NCBI RefSeq assembly: GCF_000737705.1
Contig: NZ_JPRH01000012.1
Location: forward strand, 115,374-179,373
Direction: 5' to 3'
Length of the DNA: 64,000 nt
From: Chryseobacterium soli
GTDB lineage: Bacteria > Bacteroidota > Bacteroidia > Flavobacteriales > Weeksellaceae
Below the pieces are notes generated by a model. It did no database searches. It was not told the origin of the DNA and saw only the letters and a list, made by a program, of their open reading frames with translations. How positions within the stretch are numbered: position 1 is the stretch's first letter; the number at the start of each line of letters is the position of its first letter. The position numbers and the translations under genes are program-made. Positions 19,137 to 29,100 of the stretch are shown in pieces.

Positions 19137-19271
19137 TTAAGGATTAAGACAACCCTCGTCCCACCTTCTGCATTCTCTTAACACTGGATTCCAGCTTAAG
19201 CAGCATAAAGGGGCCTGTCCGCCCTGAATTTTTGTAAGGTCTTTTTTTGAAAGTGCTTTTAAATTTTTCAT
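19137..19271 (-). CDS. Double-glycine-leader Cys-rich peptide (bacteriocin-like), peptide 1
   Basis: A 44-codon gene. The leader is MKNLKALSKKDLTKIQGG, ending in a Gly-Gly processing site, followed by a 26-residue core with cysteines at 23, 24, 34 and 41 and two tryptophans (CCLSWNP...CRRWDEGC). Leaders of this form are recognised by peptidase-containing ABC transporters in bacteriocin-like and Chryseobacterium GG-leader peptides. A close paralogue lies at 24444-24575, sharing 24 of 42 aligned residues including all four Cys. It has a strong promoter (19297-19327) and its own terminator. No dedicated transporter or immunity gene is adjacent. It lies downstream of susC1-susD1 and upstream of argS. 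Antibacterial, signalling or structural function is unknown. Confidence 0.85.
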   Translation of the reverse strand: MKNLKALSKKDLTKIQGGQAPLCCLSWNPVLRECRRWDEGCLNP

Positions 19272-19295
19272 AGATATTTTGTTGTTAATGGTGAG

Positions 19296-19473
19296 TCAAA
19301 TATAAATAATATATACATTTACAATAACTTCCGAAATTTTTTCTTCTACCATATCTTTAATATTCATGTTTACTATTTATTTTTAATGGCCTCAAGGAAT
19401 GGCCTTGCCATATCATTTTGAAAGTGAAAATTTTCTCCAATGATTTTATTTCCTTATTTGAAATAAAAATATA
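19296..19473 (-). pseudogene. Duplicated argS 5' fragment, copy 2 (argS start remnant plus upstream region)
   Basis: The second copy of the argS start region. From the ATG at 19367 the minus strand reads MNIKDMVEEKISEVIVNVY, against MNIKDIIEEKLSEVILNVY in ArgS, then leaves homology and stops after 23 codons. Upstream homology reaches about 19473. Substitutions between copies are mainly conservative or silent, as if the fragment came from a related argS allele. Together with copy 1 it brackets the peptide gene. Confidence 0.85.
19297..19327 (-). promoter_or_regulatory. Promoter of Cys-rich peptide gene 1
   Basis: On the minus strand TTG, 17 bases, then TATATTTG (19304-19297), a consensus Bacteroidota promoter. 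The TTG lies inside the duplicated argS 5' segment, in a position where true argS has TTT, so the promoter straddles the duplication junction. Confidence 0.65.
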
Positions 19474-19481
19474 CGAAAATA

Positions 19482-19505
19482 AAAAAACCGCCCGGAGGCG
19501 GTTTA
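19482..19505 (-). terminator. Terminator of susC1-susD1
   Basis: On the minus strand AAACCGCC-TCC-GGGCGGTTT followed by TTTT. It sits 18 bases beyond the susD1 stop. Confidence 0.85.
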
Positions 19506-19522
19506 TAAAAGATCAACTATGT

Positions 19523-20887
19523 TTAATTATCCCACCAAACAGGTGAACTAACATCACTAACAACGGTAGCATTATTATTTAATGTTCTTTCTGATTTAGG
19601 TGTCATTAATCTCAGAGGTATTTTTTTTGACTGACTATTCTGGTTAGGCGTCAATACAGGAAAACCTGTACGTCTCCAATCATTATAAGGTTCCATTGTT
19701 GTAAACAAAGCCAAATATTTTTGGGTAATAATATTCTGTAGTGAAACAGTACCTGAAGCTGTAGTTGCAAAAGCCGAATTATCTGACCCTGTAACATCTA
19801 TTAAAGATGCGCTAACCGCAGCCTTCAATGCTGTTTGGGCAGATGCTGTATTTCCTAATCTGAACTGCGCTTCTGCTTCTATGAATTTTATTTCGCTGTA
19901 GCTAAATAATATGTTGGATGTACTAGGACCTCCTGCAAAATAACTTCCAAATGGAGAAGCATCGCTATTCGCATCTTCCGGAGCAGAACCTGAATACCCA
20001 TTTGAAGCATCTAATGCTGCGTAATAAGATAATCTTGGGTCACTATTATTTTGTAAAAGATCAACAAAATATTTACCCATAGACATATAACCTCCTCTTT
20101 GGTTATTAAATGCATACCATAAATTTTGGTTATTCCCACCATCAAATTTAGCAACTAAATTATCACTGCTAGAGGTAAATGAATTCTGCAAATAATTCAG
20201 TGCTTTTTGAGCTGCGGCTGCACTGCCGTCTCTTTGCGTTAATCTCATCGCATACCTTGCCTTCATTGCATAGGCTAATTTTTTCCATTTATCTGTATCA
20301 CCTCCATAAAATATATCATCAGATGCTGGTAAGCCCAAGTTAGCGCTTGTAGGTTTTGATAAATCTGTAATTGCACTATCCAAATAACTTTGGATCTGGG
20401 TAATTACAGATTGCTGAGAATCAAATTTTGGTGAAAAATTAGCGTCCCCCTGGAAGGCTTCTGTAAAAGGCACATCTCCCCAGGCATCGGTGGCATAACC
20501 TATGTTTATTGCCATTAATATTTTAGCCATTCCGGAATAATATGGATAACCAGAACCAAATTGTTTAATAATCTGATTAAGATTTACTCCTGCCTGGTAT
20601 ATATTTGCCCAATCACCTTCATTATCCAGCTCTGTTAAAAAATAATTGGTTGCATCCAAAGATTGAAATTGATTACCATTAGTATGCTGGGTAAATAAAC
20701 TTATTTCTCTTGTAAGATTACCAGCCCCATTGTTAATGGTCCCAATTTCAGCTCCCGTAAGTAAAGTTTTAGGGGAGGTAACTGTTGTAGGGCTGTTAGG
20801 ATTCTCATTAAACGTGTCTAATTCATGCTGGCAGGAATTCAGAAACAGTCCCGCAACTATTATAGGTATGTATATTATTTTTTTCAT
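19523..20887 (-). CDS. SusD/RagB-like outer membrane lipoprotein 1
   Basis: A 454-residue lipoprotein. The signal peptide ends in the lipobox LNSC (Cys19), followed by ELDTFNENPNSPT, typical of the SusD-like_2 type. The helical body includes YAMKARYAMRLTQ, a SusD tetratricopeptide-like helix, and the end has WRRTGFPVL and RLMTPKSE, family landmarks. SusD proteins form the surface lid over a SusC barrel and capture glycans, peptides or other nutrients. The start is 2 bases after the susC1 stop codon, so the two are one operon. No glycoside hydrolase or other enzyme is linked, so the substrate is unknown. Its partner unit at 24669-29135 is only distantly similar. Confidence 0.95.
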   Translation of the reverse strand: MKKIIYIPIIVAGLFLNSCQHELDTFNENPNSPTTVTSPKTLLTGAEIGTINNGAGNLTREISLFTQHTNGNQFQSLDATNYFLTELDNEGDWANIYQAGVNLNQIIKQFGSGYPYYSGMAKILMAINIGYATDAWGDVPFTEAFQGDANFSPKFDSQQSVITQIQSYLDSAITDLSKPTSANLGLPASDDIFYGGDTDKWKKLAYAMKARYAMRLTQRDGSAAAAQKALNYLQNSFTSSSDNLVAKFDGGNNQNLWYAFNNQRGGYMSMGKYFVDLLQNNSDPRLSYYAALDASNGYSGSAPEDANSDASPFGSYFAGGPSTSNILFSYSEIKFIEAEAQFRLGNTASAQTALKAAVSASLIDVTGSDNSAFATTASGTVSLQNIITQKYLALFTTMEPYNDWRRTGFPVLTPNQNSQSKKIPLRLMTPKSERTLNNNATVVSDVSSPVWWDN

Positions 20888-20889
20888 AA

Positions 20890-23808
20890 TTAAAAAGTAA
20901 ATTTAAGTGATAGTGTATAGCTTTTTGTTCCGGGATTATTGAAATAATCAAACCCATTGGTATTAGAAGCTGCACCAGCAATGGAAGTTTCAGGATCTAC
21001 CCCTTTATAATTGGTAATTAAAAATAGATTTCTGGCAGAGAAAGTCACCTGAGCATCTTTTATAAATGATAAAGACTCCGTATTAGACAATAACTTACCG
21101 AAATTATATGATAAACTAACATCTCTTAGTCTTACCCAATTGATATTTTTTTCTACCTGCTGCTCATTAGCACTACCAGATCCATCTCCTACAAAACTCG
21201 TATAGTATGTTTTATTATCTATTACTACGGTATTAGGGGCCCCGGATTCTGTTACTCCAGGTATTACATATGTAGCAGATCTGTTATCTGCAGAAGCCTG
21301 CGAAACTCCAAGTCTGTTAAGTCTTGCCAGGGTTCCATTCCAAATATCTCCACCTTTCCGGATATCCAATAAGAAACTTAATGACAAGTTTTTATAACTG
21401 AAATTATTTCTGATTCCTCCTAACCAGTCAGGATTTGGGTTTCCAATAATTTGAGATTCAGCAGAAACCAGCGGTAGTCCATTAGTCCCTATAATTAAGT
21501 TTCCTGCTGAATCTCTTTCCCAAGCTGTACCATAAAGAACACCTAAAGGCTGCCCCTTAATAACTGCAGGAACTACATTACCAGAAAAGAAATCAACACC
21601 TTCGTTAGAGAAATTTAAATTGTCTTGTATATTAATTACTTTATTTATATTTTTCGCCCAATTTACATTGACACTCCAGCTGAAATTTTGGTTTTTCAAT
21701 ATATCATATCCCAATTCTACTTCTAATCCCTTATTTTCTACCGTTGGTCCGTTGGTGAAATAATTCTGATACCCGGAAGATGGAGGTACAGGCGACTGTA
21801 TTAGTAAATCATAATTGGTAGATTTATAAGCACTTGCATTCAAATGCAATCTCTTAAATAGCTCTAATTCCAATCCAATTTCAAATTCTTTATTACGTTC
21901 AGGCTTTAAATTCGGATTTTTCGCAATTGTAGTTAGTCCGTAAGCTCCTACTCCCAAATATGGAGCTGTTAACTGTGGTCCAAACGTATCAAAATAGATT
22001 GGTCTATTATAAGTAGTTGTAAGATTGTATGGATTAGCTGATGCAAAGGTACTTGCATAAGCCATTCTCACCTTACCCATATTTACCCAGCTTGGTAGAT
22101 TAAGCGTCTTGTTAAATATCCAGGATCCCGAAACAGAAGGATAAAAATAAGATCTATTTTGTTTGGGTAATGTACTACTCCAGTCATTTCTTCCTGTCAG
22201 TGTTAGATAGAACTGATCATAAAATCCTAACTCTGCAGAAGCATATACTCCTCTTTTAATTTGTTTGGAATCTGTATTATTTGCCAGAAAAGTAGTAAAG
22301 TTGGAAAGGTTAAACTGATTAGGCTCTAACATTGTAGACCCTTGAGTATATTGATCGTTTCCAAATTTAGATATTATCTGACCTCCTACATTATAATTTA
22401 AAGTAATTTTGTCAGGTATTATATTGACAAGTCCACTAAAAAGTAAGTCTAGATTATATTGGCTTTGCGTATAGGTATCTACAACCACTTGCCCTGTGCC
22501 GTCTGCTGTTGAATTTCCATTACTAGAAAACGAATAATTCTGCTGTGCATGGGTTGTATAGGTATCTACCCCTGCTCTTAACAACATATTTAATGCTTTG
22601 CTGTAATTGTATGTTATATGACCACTTACTATTGATCTGTTAGTTTCATCTGTGTAAGGGTTTCTATTTACAGTATAGTAGGGATTGTCATATGATCCAA
22701 AATAGTTTTTATTATATCCCTGTACAGTTTCATAATCTCTAAGGTCATAGGATGCCGGTGTTCTCAATAAAGATAACATTACTCCGGCCGTATTACTTCC
22801 TTTTTGTGCTCTTAAACCGTTGGTATTTGAATATTTTATATCCGCACCCGCTTTTAGCTTATCCGTCAAATTAAATTCAGAATTTACTCCAAAACTTGTT
22901 TTTTTAAGTGATGTATTAGGAATAATACCTGTTTGGTCAATATGTCCAAAAGATGCTCTGAAATTACCATAATCTCCACCCCCAGACAAAGCAAGGTTAT
23001 AATTATTGGTCATTCCGGTTTCAAAAAAATTCTTTGCATTATCATAAGATTGGAGACCTGGTACACTAGAAATTAGTGGTCCCCAACTTTGATTAGTTCC
23101 GTTAGCTATTATGGAACCATCAGAACCATATTGTGCCGGTGCAAGATAGGTTTTACCATTCGTTCCGGCAGCATATGTTTTTTGCAGCTCTGGTAAGCGG
23201 CTAATCATATCAAATGAAGTTGAGGTAGAAAAATCTATTCCGATTCCTTTTCTTTTTCTTCCTTTTTTGCTGGTATATATAATCACTCCATTTCTGGCAT
23301 TCTCACCATACAATGCTGCTGCTGCACCTCCTTTCAAAATTGACACACTCTCAATATCATCAGGATTGATATCAATAGCTCTGTTAGAATCATCCACACC
23401 TGCTAAATTGCTGTTCTGTCCTGCATTATTATTGACAGAGTTATCAATAATCTGACCATCCAAAACAATAATTGGCTGGCTTGATAAATTAATTGATTTC
23501 TGACCTCTGATTAATATTTTACTGGATGCCCCCGGTGTACCGGATGATCCTGTAACTTGTATCCCTGCTGCTTTACCTGCGAGCCCTTGGATAATATTAG
23601 ATTCACCTGATCTTTTCAAATCATCACCTCCTACTTGTGAAGTAGCATACCCAATTGTTTTTTTCTCTCTTTTAATCCCAAGGGCGGTTACTACCACACC
23701 TTCTATGTCCTGTGTTTTTATAGTATCTTTTTTCTTTTGCTGAGCATTTGCTACCGCTAGAGAAGAAGACAATACTAAAATAAGCACACCCGCTGTTAGT
23801 TTCTTCAT
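20890..23808 (-). CDS. SusC/RagA-family TonB-linked outer membrane transporter 1
   Basis: A 972-residue TonB-dependent transporter: signal peptide MKKLTAGVLILVLSSS...NAQ, then directly IEGVVVTALGIKREKKTIGY (TonB box region and start of plug), plug motifs (LKGGAAAALYGENARNGVI) and a 22-strand barrel ending in LKFTF. The usual CarboxypepD_reg-like N-terminal extension is missing. The ATG at 23808 is preferred because it gives this signal peptide, shared with the second SusC; an upstream in-frame ATG at 23904 only adds a non-signal extension. It is energised by TonB-ExbBD and pairs with susD1, 2 bases downstream. Substrate unknown. Confidence 0.95.
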   Translation of the reverse strand: MKKLTAGVLILVLSSSLAVANAQQKKKDTIKTQDIEGVVVTALGIKREKKTIGYATSQVGGDDLKRSGESNIIQGLAGKAAGIQVTGSSGTPGASSKILIRGQKSINLSSQPIIVLDGQIIDNSVNNNAGQNSNLAGVDDSNRAIDINPDDIESVSILKGGAAAALYGENARNGVIIYTSKKGRKRKGIGIDFSTSTSFDMISRLPELQKTYAAGTNGKTYLAPAQYGSDGSIIANGTNQSWGPLISSVPGLQSYDNAKNFFETGMTNNYNLALSGGGDYGNFRASFGHIDQTGIIPNTSLKKTSFGVNSEFNLTDKLKAGADIKYSNTNGLRAQKGSNTAGVMLSLLRTPASYDLRDYETVQGYNKNYFGSYDNPYYTVNRNPYTDETNRSIVSGHITYNYSKALNMLLRAGVDTYTTHAQQNYSFSSNGNSTADGTGQVVVDTYTQSQYNLDLLFSGLVNIIPDKITLNYNVGGQIISKFGNDQYTQGSTMLEPNQFNLSNFTTFLANNTDSKQIKRGVYASAELGFYDQFYLTLTGRNDWSSTLPKQNRSYFYPSVSGSWIFNKTLNLPSWVNMGKVRMAYASTFASANPYNLTTTYNRPIYFDTFGPQLTAPYLGVGAYGLTTIAKNPNLKPERNKEFEIGLELELFKRLHLNASAYKSTNYDLLIQSPVPPSSGYQNYFTNGPTVENKGLEVELGYDILKNQNFSWSVNVNWAKNINKVINIQDNLNFSNEGVDFFSGNVVPAVIKGQPLGVLYGTAWERDSAGNLIIGTNGLPLVSAESQIIGNPNPDWLGGIRNNFSYKNLSLSFLLDIRKGGDIWNGTLARLNRLGVSQASADNRSATYVIPGVTESGAPNTVVIDNKTYYTSFVGDGSGSANEQQVEKNINWVRLRDVSLSYNFGKLLSNTESLSFIKDAQVTFSARNLFLITNYKGVDPETSIAGAASNTNGFDYFNNPGTKSYTLSLKFTF

Positions 23809-23905
23809 TGTCAAGTTAATTTTACTTATACAAATTTGTAAAACTTTATCAACAACACAAAACAAAATGCTAAAAAATGTGAATAATTCAATAAAATACA
23901 ACATA
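23795..23905 (-). promoter_or_regulatory. Conserved leader of susC1 with palindrome TACAAATTTGTA
   Basis: About 90 bases before the susC1 ATG, plus the first codons, are nearly the same as the leader of susC2 (29122-29232). The perfect 12-bp palindrome TACAAATTTGTA (23829-23840), a TTTTGTGTTGTT-type tract and an AAGTTTTA linker are kept at the same distance from the start. It could be an operator or an unorthodox promoter. Confidence 0.6.
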
Positions 23906-24402
23906 ATATCAATTAAAAATAAAAAATAAGGCCAATAATAGTTTTTTTACAAAAAAAGATATTTAAATATGTTTTTATACATGAAAATATGATAACAATA
24001 GATATTGCTAATAACATTTTAATAATGAATAGGAAAAAAATTTATTAATTTCTGATTTCCAATCATTTAAAACAAAATAATAATCAAATTAAAGAATTTA
24101 GATAACTAAAAAAAGCAATGCTTCGCATAATTATTTTTATTAAAAAAAGATTAAAATCGTTAAAATTCTTTAAATAAAAACATACGAAGTGCTAGTGAAA
24201 ATTGAAATTTGGCACAGCAGTATTGTATTATTAAGCTTACCTGAGATTATCTCATACACTTTATTTAAAATTCATGATAAGACTGTTTAAATACAATATA
24301 ATAAAGCAGATAGAGAATGCCTGTGTGATCCTGTCGTTGCAGTTACCGTTATTTTATATTCACATTTTTTTAACTGATACTACATAAAAAGTAAATAAAC
24401 AT
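23906..24402. other. Long AT-rich intergenic region upstream of susC1
   Basis: About 500 very AT-rich bases between the susC1 leader and the terminator of peptide gene 2. There are no ORFs with plausible starts and no clear repeats. I see nothing definable in it. Confidence 0.5.
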
Positions 24403-24435
24403 AAAAAAAGGTCGTTTCACAGAAAACGACCTTTA
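24403..24435 (-). terminator. Terminator of Cys-rich peptide gene 2
   Basis: On the minus strand AAAGGTCGTTT and AAACGACCTTT form an 11-bp stem followed by a T run, 9 bases past the stop codon. Confidence 0.88.
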
Positions 24436-24443
24436 AGATTACA

Positions 24444-24575
24444 TTAAGGAAGACAATTAAAATCCCATTGTGAGCAATTTTTTGTTTTAGGATCCCAGTC
24501 TAAGCAGCATTTTGGAGCTGAACCGCCTTGAATTTTTTTCAAATTTTCATTTGAAATCTTTTTTAAATTTTTCAT
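24444..24575 (-). CDS. Double-glycine-leader Cys-rich peptide (bacteriocin-like), peptide 2
   Basis: A 43-codon gene. The leader is MKNLKKISNENLKKIQGG and the core, with cysteines at 23, 24, 34 and 41, contains CCLDWDP and CSQWDFNC. It is a paralogue of the peptide at 19137-19271: the AP-x-CCL-x-W-x-P, C-x-x-WD-x-x-CL pattern and the IQGG cleavage site are conserved while loop residues differ. It lies 93 bases after the susD2 stop, beyond that operon's terminator, and has its own terminator, repeating the arrangement of peptide 1 after susD1. A weak promoter (TTG and TATTTTAA) may lie just upstream. Export by a distant C39-peptidase ABC transporter is inference. No modification enzyme is near. 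Confidence 0.85.
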   Translation of the reverse strand: MKNLKKISNENLKKIQGGSAPKCCLDWDPKTKNCSQWDFNCLP

Positions 24576-24630
24576 ATTTCTTTTGTTAAGGTTTAATTAA
24601 AATAATCTTTCAGTCAATTATACAAATAAG

Positions 24631-24650
24631 AAACCGCCCGAAGACGGTTT
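24631..24650 (-). terminator. Terminator of susC2-susD2
   Basis: On the minus strand AAACCGTC-TTC-GGGCGGTTT, nearly the same hairpin as that ending susC1-susD1, followed by a T-rich stretch. Confidence 0.8.
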
Positions 24651-24668
24651 CTTTTATTATACTATTTT

Positions 24669-26099
24669 TTAGTTTACGTCCCAAAATAGTTTAGTTGTTA
24701 ATCTATCTCCCCCTATTGAAGCACTAGCAGCAGCATAGTTAGTACCATTCGTAGTAGCTTCTGATGAAGGATAAGTCATTCTTACTGGTACTTTACCTTC
24801 GGCATTATTAATTGCTGTTGGAGGTGCTAATAATACAGGGTAATCTAATCTTCTATAAAAATTCCAAGATGCTTTTGGCTGATTAAACATAGCAACCCAA
24901 GCTTGTTCTCCTATTGATTTTTTCCAATTCGCTGCATTATAAGGATTTGCTGCAATATATGCTGCAGCATCAGCAGCAAGTCCCCAATCTGTAAAGGAAG
25001 AAGTTACTGCCTGATTATATAAGGTTGCAGGATTTCCTCCAATTCCCCATCTCGCAGCAGCCTCTGCTAGATAAAATAATACTTCTGTATAATTCATAAC
25101 AGTACCTGGTGTAGTAGGTGTATAAGCAAACTCTCCAAGAGGAGAAAATTCAGCAAATTCAGCAGGGGCCCCTATTACTTGCCCAATATATGCACCATTT
25201 ACGTCTCCATAATATTTAGTGATTCTACTGTCATTAGTATTATTCATAAAATCTACTAATGTTTTTCCCCCTACAAAATCATCGCGGCTTTCAGTACTTT
25301 GAAAGATTGGGTTTTCATTAGGAGATGCTCCTAAATATTTAAACTCACAATTGTCGGCTGAAGATGTCATTAAACCTCCTGCTATTGCCTTATTAATTGT
25401 AGTTTGAGCCAAAGTAGGATTAATATCAGCCAGAGCAATTCCCAGCTTTAGCAACAATGAGTTACCAAATTTCTTCCATTTTGCATTATCATTATTAAAA
25501 TAAATATCACCGCCTCTTAAAACTGTTCCTGACGAAGATAAGTTTACTAAATCAGTTTCAAGTCTGGTTATAAGTGAAGCGTATATATCTGAAGCTTTAT
25601 CATATTTAGGTAAAGGGTATTTATCAATATCTAGAGATTGAACGTAGGGTATATCTCCAAATGTATCTACTAAAACCTGATAAGTAAATACTTTCATGAT
25701 ATCTATCGCTGCAAGTTTATTTGCTTTTTCCACTGGCCAAGTCGCATTTTCGGAAGGAGAAGGCTGGTATGCTTCCGTAATTATTCTTGCCTGATCAAGG
25801 TTTTTTAAAACATTCACATAATTATCCTGCCAAACAGAATTGGAAACATTTCGGTTTGCAAAATCATAGTTACTTTCATTCACATAAATAGTTTCCTGAG
25901 CATATTGCATAGTCAGCCTGAAATTATTTTCATTTACGTTTGGCGTATTAAGATAGTCGCTAAGTTCTTTTTGTGAATATGTTACCAATGATTCTGCGGT
26001 CGTATTATAAGTTGCATGTGGGTCTAAATTTACATCATCACTGGTCGTACAACCTATTAGTGATAATGCAAAAACTAATGTTAATATATACTTTTTCAT
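24669..26099 (-). CDS. SusD/RagB-like outer membrane lipoprotein 2
   Basis: A 476-residue lipoprotein. The signal peptide ends at the lipobox LIGC (Cys17), then a spacer and the helical SusD fold. LLLKLGIALADINP and WVAMFNQPKASWNFYRRLDY are SusD-like_2 landmarks. It should be the surface-exposed nutrient-binding partner of the SusC encoded 3 bases upstream. Resemblance to the first SusD is limited to family level, so the two units probably bind different ligands although their SusC leaders and signal peptides are nearly identical. A terminator and then a GG-leader peptide gene follow. Confidence 0.95.
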   Translation of the reverse strand: MKKYILTLVFALSLIGCTTSDDVNLDPHATYNTTAESLVTYSQKELSDYLNTPNVNENNFRLTMQYAQETIYVNESNYDFANRNVSNSVWQDNYVNVLKNLDQARIITEAYQPSPSENATWPVEKANKLAAIDIMKVFTYQVLVDTFGDIPYVQSLDIDKYPLPKYDKASDIYASLITRLETDLVNLSSSGTVLRGGDIYFNNDNAKWKKFGNSLLLKLGIALADINPTLAQTTINKAIAGGLMTSSADNCEFKYLGASPNENPIFQSTESRDDFVGGKTLVDFMNNTNDSRITKYYGDVNGAYIGQVIGAPAEFAEFSPLGEFAYTPTTPGTVMNYTEVLFYLAEAAARWGIGGNPATLYNQAVTSSFTDWGLAADAAAYIAANPYNAANWKKSIGEQAWVAMFNQPKASWNFYRRLDYPVLLAPPTAINNAEGKVPVRMTYPSSEATTNGTNYAAASASIGGDRLTTKLFWDVN

Positions 26100-26102
26100 T
26101 AT

Positions 26103-29100
26103 TTAAAAATTAACTTTTACATTAAACGATATGTTTCTTGTGGTCGGCATTACTCCAGACTGATAACCCTGTAAGTTACCAGAGGACAATCCTGCTTCTG
26201 GATCTGCGTATGGAAGATTTTTATGAATAATCCAAAGGTTGTTTCCTATTAAGCTTACAGATAAGCCCTGTATGTATTTTGAGTTCAGCACTTCTTTCGT
26301 AAATCGGTAAGTAATAGAAGCTTCTCTTAGTTTCACATAGCTGGCATCATATACATAAGCAGAGCCTGGATAATCTGTTCCCAATACCTGACTTGACTGA
26401 GATCTGTCCAATCTAATAGTGTTCGGTACGTACACTCCGTTTTGTAACATTACTCCTGGCAGAACTTGACCTCCACCATTTGCCAGGGTATTTCTGACAG
26501 GGTTCCCCAAATCATTTAATCCAACAGAATTATCATAAATACCGGTACCATATCCATAAAACTGATCTAATGAATACACTTTACCTCCTTGTTTCCAGTC
26601 TATTAAAAAGCTAACTGACAAATTTTTATAATTAATTGTATTGCTTAATCCGGCCATCCATTTTGCCTGGAAACTTCCTTGGTTAGAGGTGGCTTGCGGT
26701 GTAGACAAATACATTCCGTTCGGACCTACTATCTTATTTCCATTACCGTCATACACATAGTCGGTAGTCCAGATAGATCCGTAATCTCCATTTAGAGGAG
26801 CATTAATACTTACCCCACCTTGTAATGGAGTCGCCCCACTCATCGTTATATTTTCGATACCTGGAGAGAGGGATGTTACTTTTGTCCATGGATTCGACCA
26901 GTTCAAAGTAAGATCCCAAGAAAAATCTTTAGATTTAAGCGGAGTAGCATTAATAGAAACTTCAAATCCTTTAGTAGTAAGCTCACCTGTATTTTGAATT
27001 TTAGATAGAGTTCCTCCTGCTAAAGAAACTGGTAATGCCAAAATCTGGTCAAAGGCTTTATTTTGAAACCATGAAACATCAAATCCTAAACGATTTTTAA
27101 ACATTTTCGCCTCCACACCAAATTCCATATTTTTTAATCTCTGAGGCCTAAGTTCTGCATTTCGAAGAGATGTGTTATAAGCATATATTGGGACATCTCC
27201 ATAAGAAGGCTGTACAAAATATCTATTATTCAATTGATCTGCTGATGTATCAGAACCTACTTCTGCGAAAGCACCACGTATCTTTCCAAAGTTAAGCCAG
27301 TCTGCCTTTATTAAATTAGAGAATACCACACTTGCAGATAATGATGGATACCAATACACATCATTTGTTGAAGGAAGTGATGTAGACTGATCTCTTCTAT
27401 AAGTACCTTCTAAAAAGTAGGTATTCTGATACCCTAAAGAAACCTGTGCAAACCCACCATACACATATTTAGAAAGATCTGATATTAAAGGTCTTACAGG
27501 TGATGAGGCTGAATTTGAAATGGTGTATAACCCTGGTATATAAAGACCTCCTGATGTAGATTGCTGATTAGCATATGCCTTCTGAACATTAATGTTTCCT
27601 CCTAATAATGCATTTATACTAAAATCTTCAGTTAAATTTTTCTTATAAGTTCCAATAAGGTCATAATTAGTTTCAGAGAATCTGTATGTACTTGTAGCAT
27701 ATCCGGACGGCTGATTGGTAGTTCCATTCAAACCAAAAGTATTTCCTGTGTAAGAACCAACCGCTTTTCTTTCTTCAGTAACCATTGTATATCCATCGGT
27801 ACCAGCTCTGAATAATACATTAAAATCTTTTGAAACATCATAATTTAAACTGAAGTTACCGGCAAATCGGTCTCTGGTATCATTCTGATAATTTTGAAAT
27901 CTTTGGAAATAAGGATTATCCCAGAATGCAGGTGTCAAATTTGTAGGACTGGTCATATTCCAGGTATAATTCTGGTGGGAAATCCCATATAACTGTTGAA
28001 GTTCTTTTAGATCAATGTTAGTTCCCCACCATTGTCTAAAGTTACTCATAATGTTATCATTGTAGCCTGTTGTATTTCTTCCCCTTGTCTTTTGTGTTAT
28101 ATAATTAGCATAAAAGTTAGCGGTTAAATTATCTGTTAATTTATAAGATGCATTACCACTAAAATTATTTTTAATCAATTCACTATTTGGCATAATATCT
28201 GTGGCAGCAGTATTAGAGTATCCAAAACGGTAAGTAGCTTTATCACTAGCCCCTCCCAATGAGATATTATTTACATAATTAGTTCCTGTATCAAAGAAGG
28301 TAATTGGTCCATTTTTAGCAGCACGCCAAGGTGTTTTTTGTCCAAAAGTTTCAGATCCCGGGATAAAGGCTCCATATTGCCATACCATTGAACCATCATA
28401 AGCAGAACCATAAGATGCATCGTTTCCAAATGCTACTCTTGGGCTTCCCTGATATGGCGTCGCACTAAAACTTGTTCCATAGTACCCTTGCCCATATTGA
28501 GTTTGATATTTAGGAAAAGTGGATCTGTCGATTGTTGACATTGTGAGCGATGTAGAAAATTCTATCCCTAATTCATCCTTATTTTTCTTTCCTCTTTTTG
28601 TTGTAATAATAACTGCCCCATTTTGAGCTCTTGATCCATATAATGCTGTCGCAGCAGCCCCTTTAAGAACATTTATAGTTTCAATGTCATTAGGGTTGAT
28701 ATCAGATACCGAACTTCCATAATCACTCCCTCCACGGCCCGTTGTTTGATTAACTGTATTAATATTTTTATTCATTACAGGTACCCCATCAACAACAAAA
28801 AGAGCTTGGTTATTATCTAGTAATGATTTATATCCTCGAATTACAACGTTTATTGATCCACCAAAGTTTGTACTCTGTTTAATATCTAATCCAGCTACTT
28901 TACCAGATAAATTATTTAAGAAATTTGTCGTTGGATTTTTGTTAACGGCTTCTCCTTTTACTTCTTGAGTAGCATAACCAAGAGATCTTTTCTCTCTTTT
29001 AATTCCGAGAGCGGTAACAACCACCCCTTCAATTTCTTTGGTGTCTATAGTATCATTTTTCTTCTGTTGAGCTTTCGTAATAGCGACAGACGAAGACAAC

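Noticed and set aside
23809..23904. Longer susC1 start at 23904
   Set aside because: It would bury the signal peptide; susC2 starts at the equivalent inner ATG and the leader DNA is conserved as non-coding.
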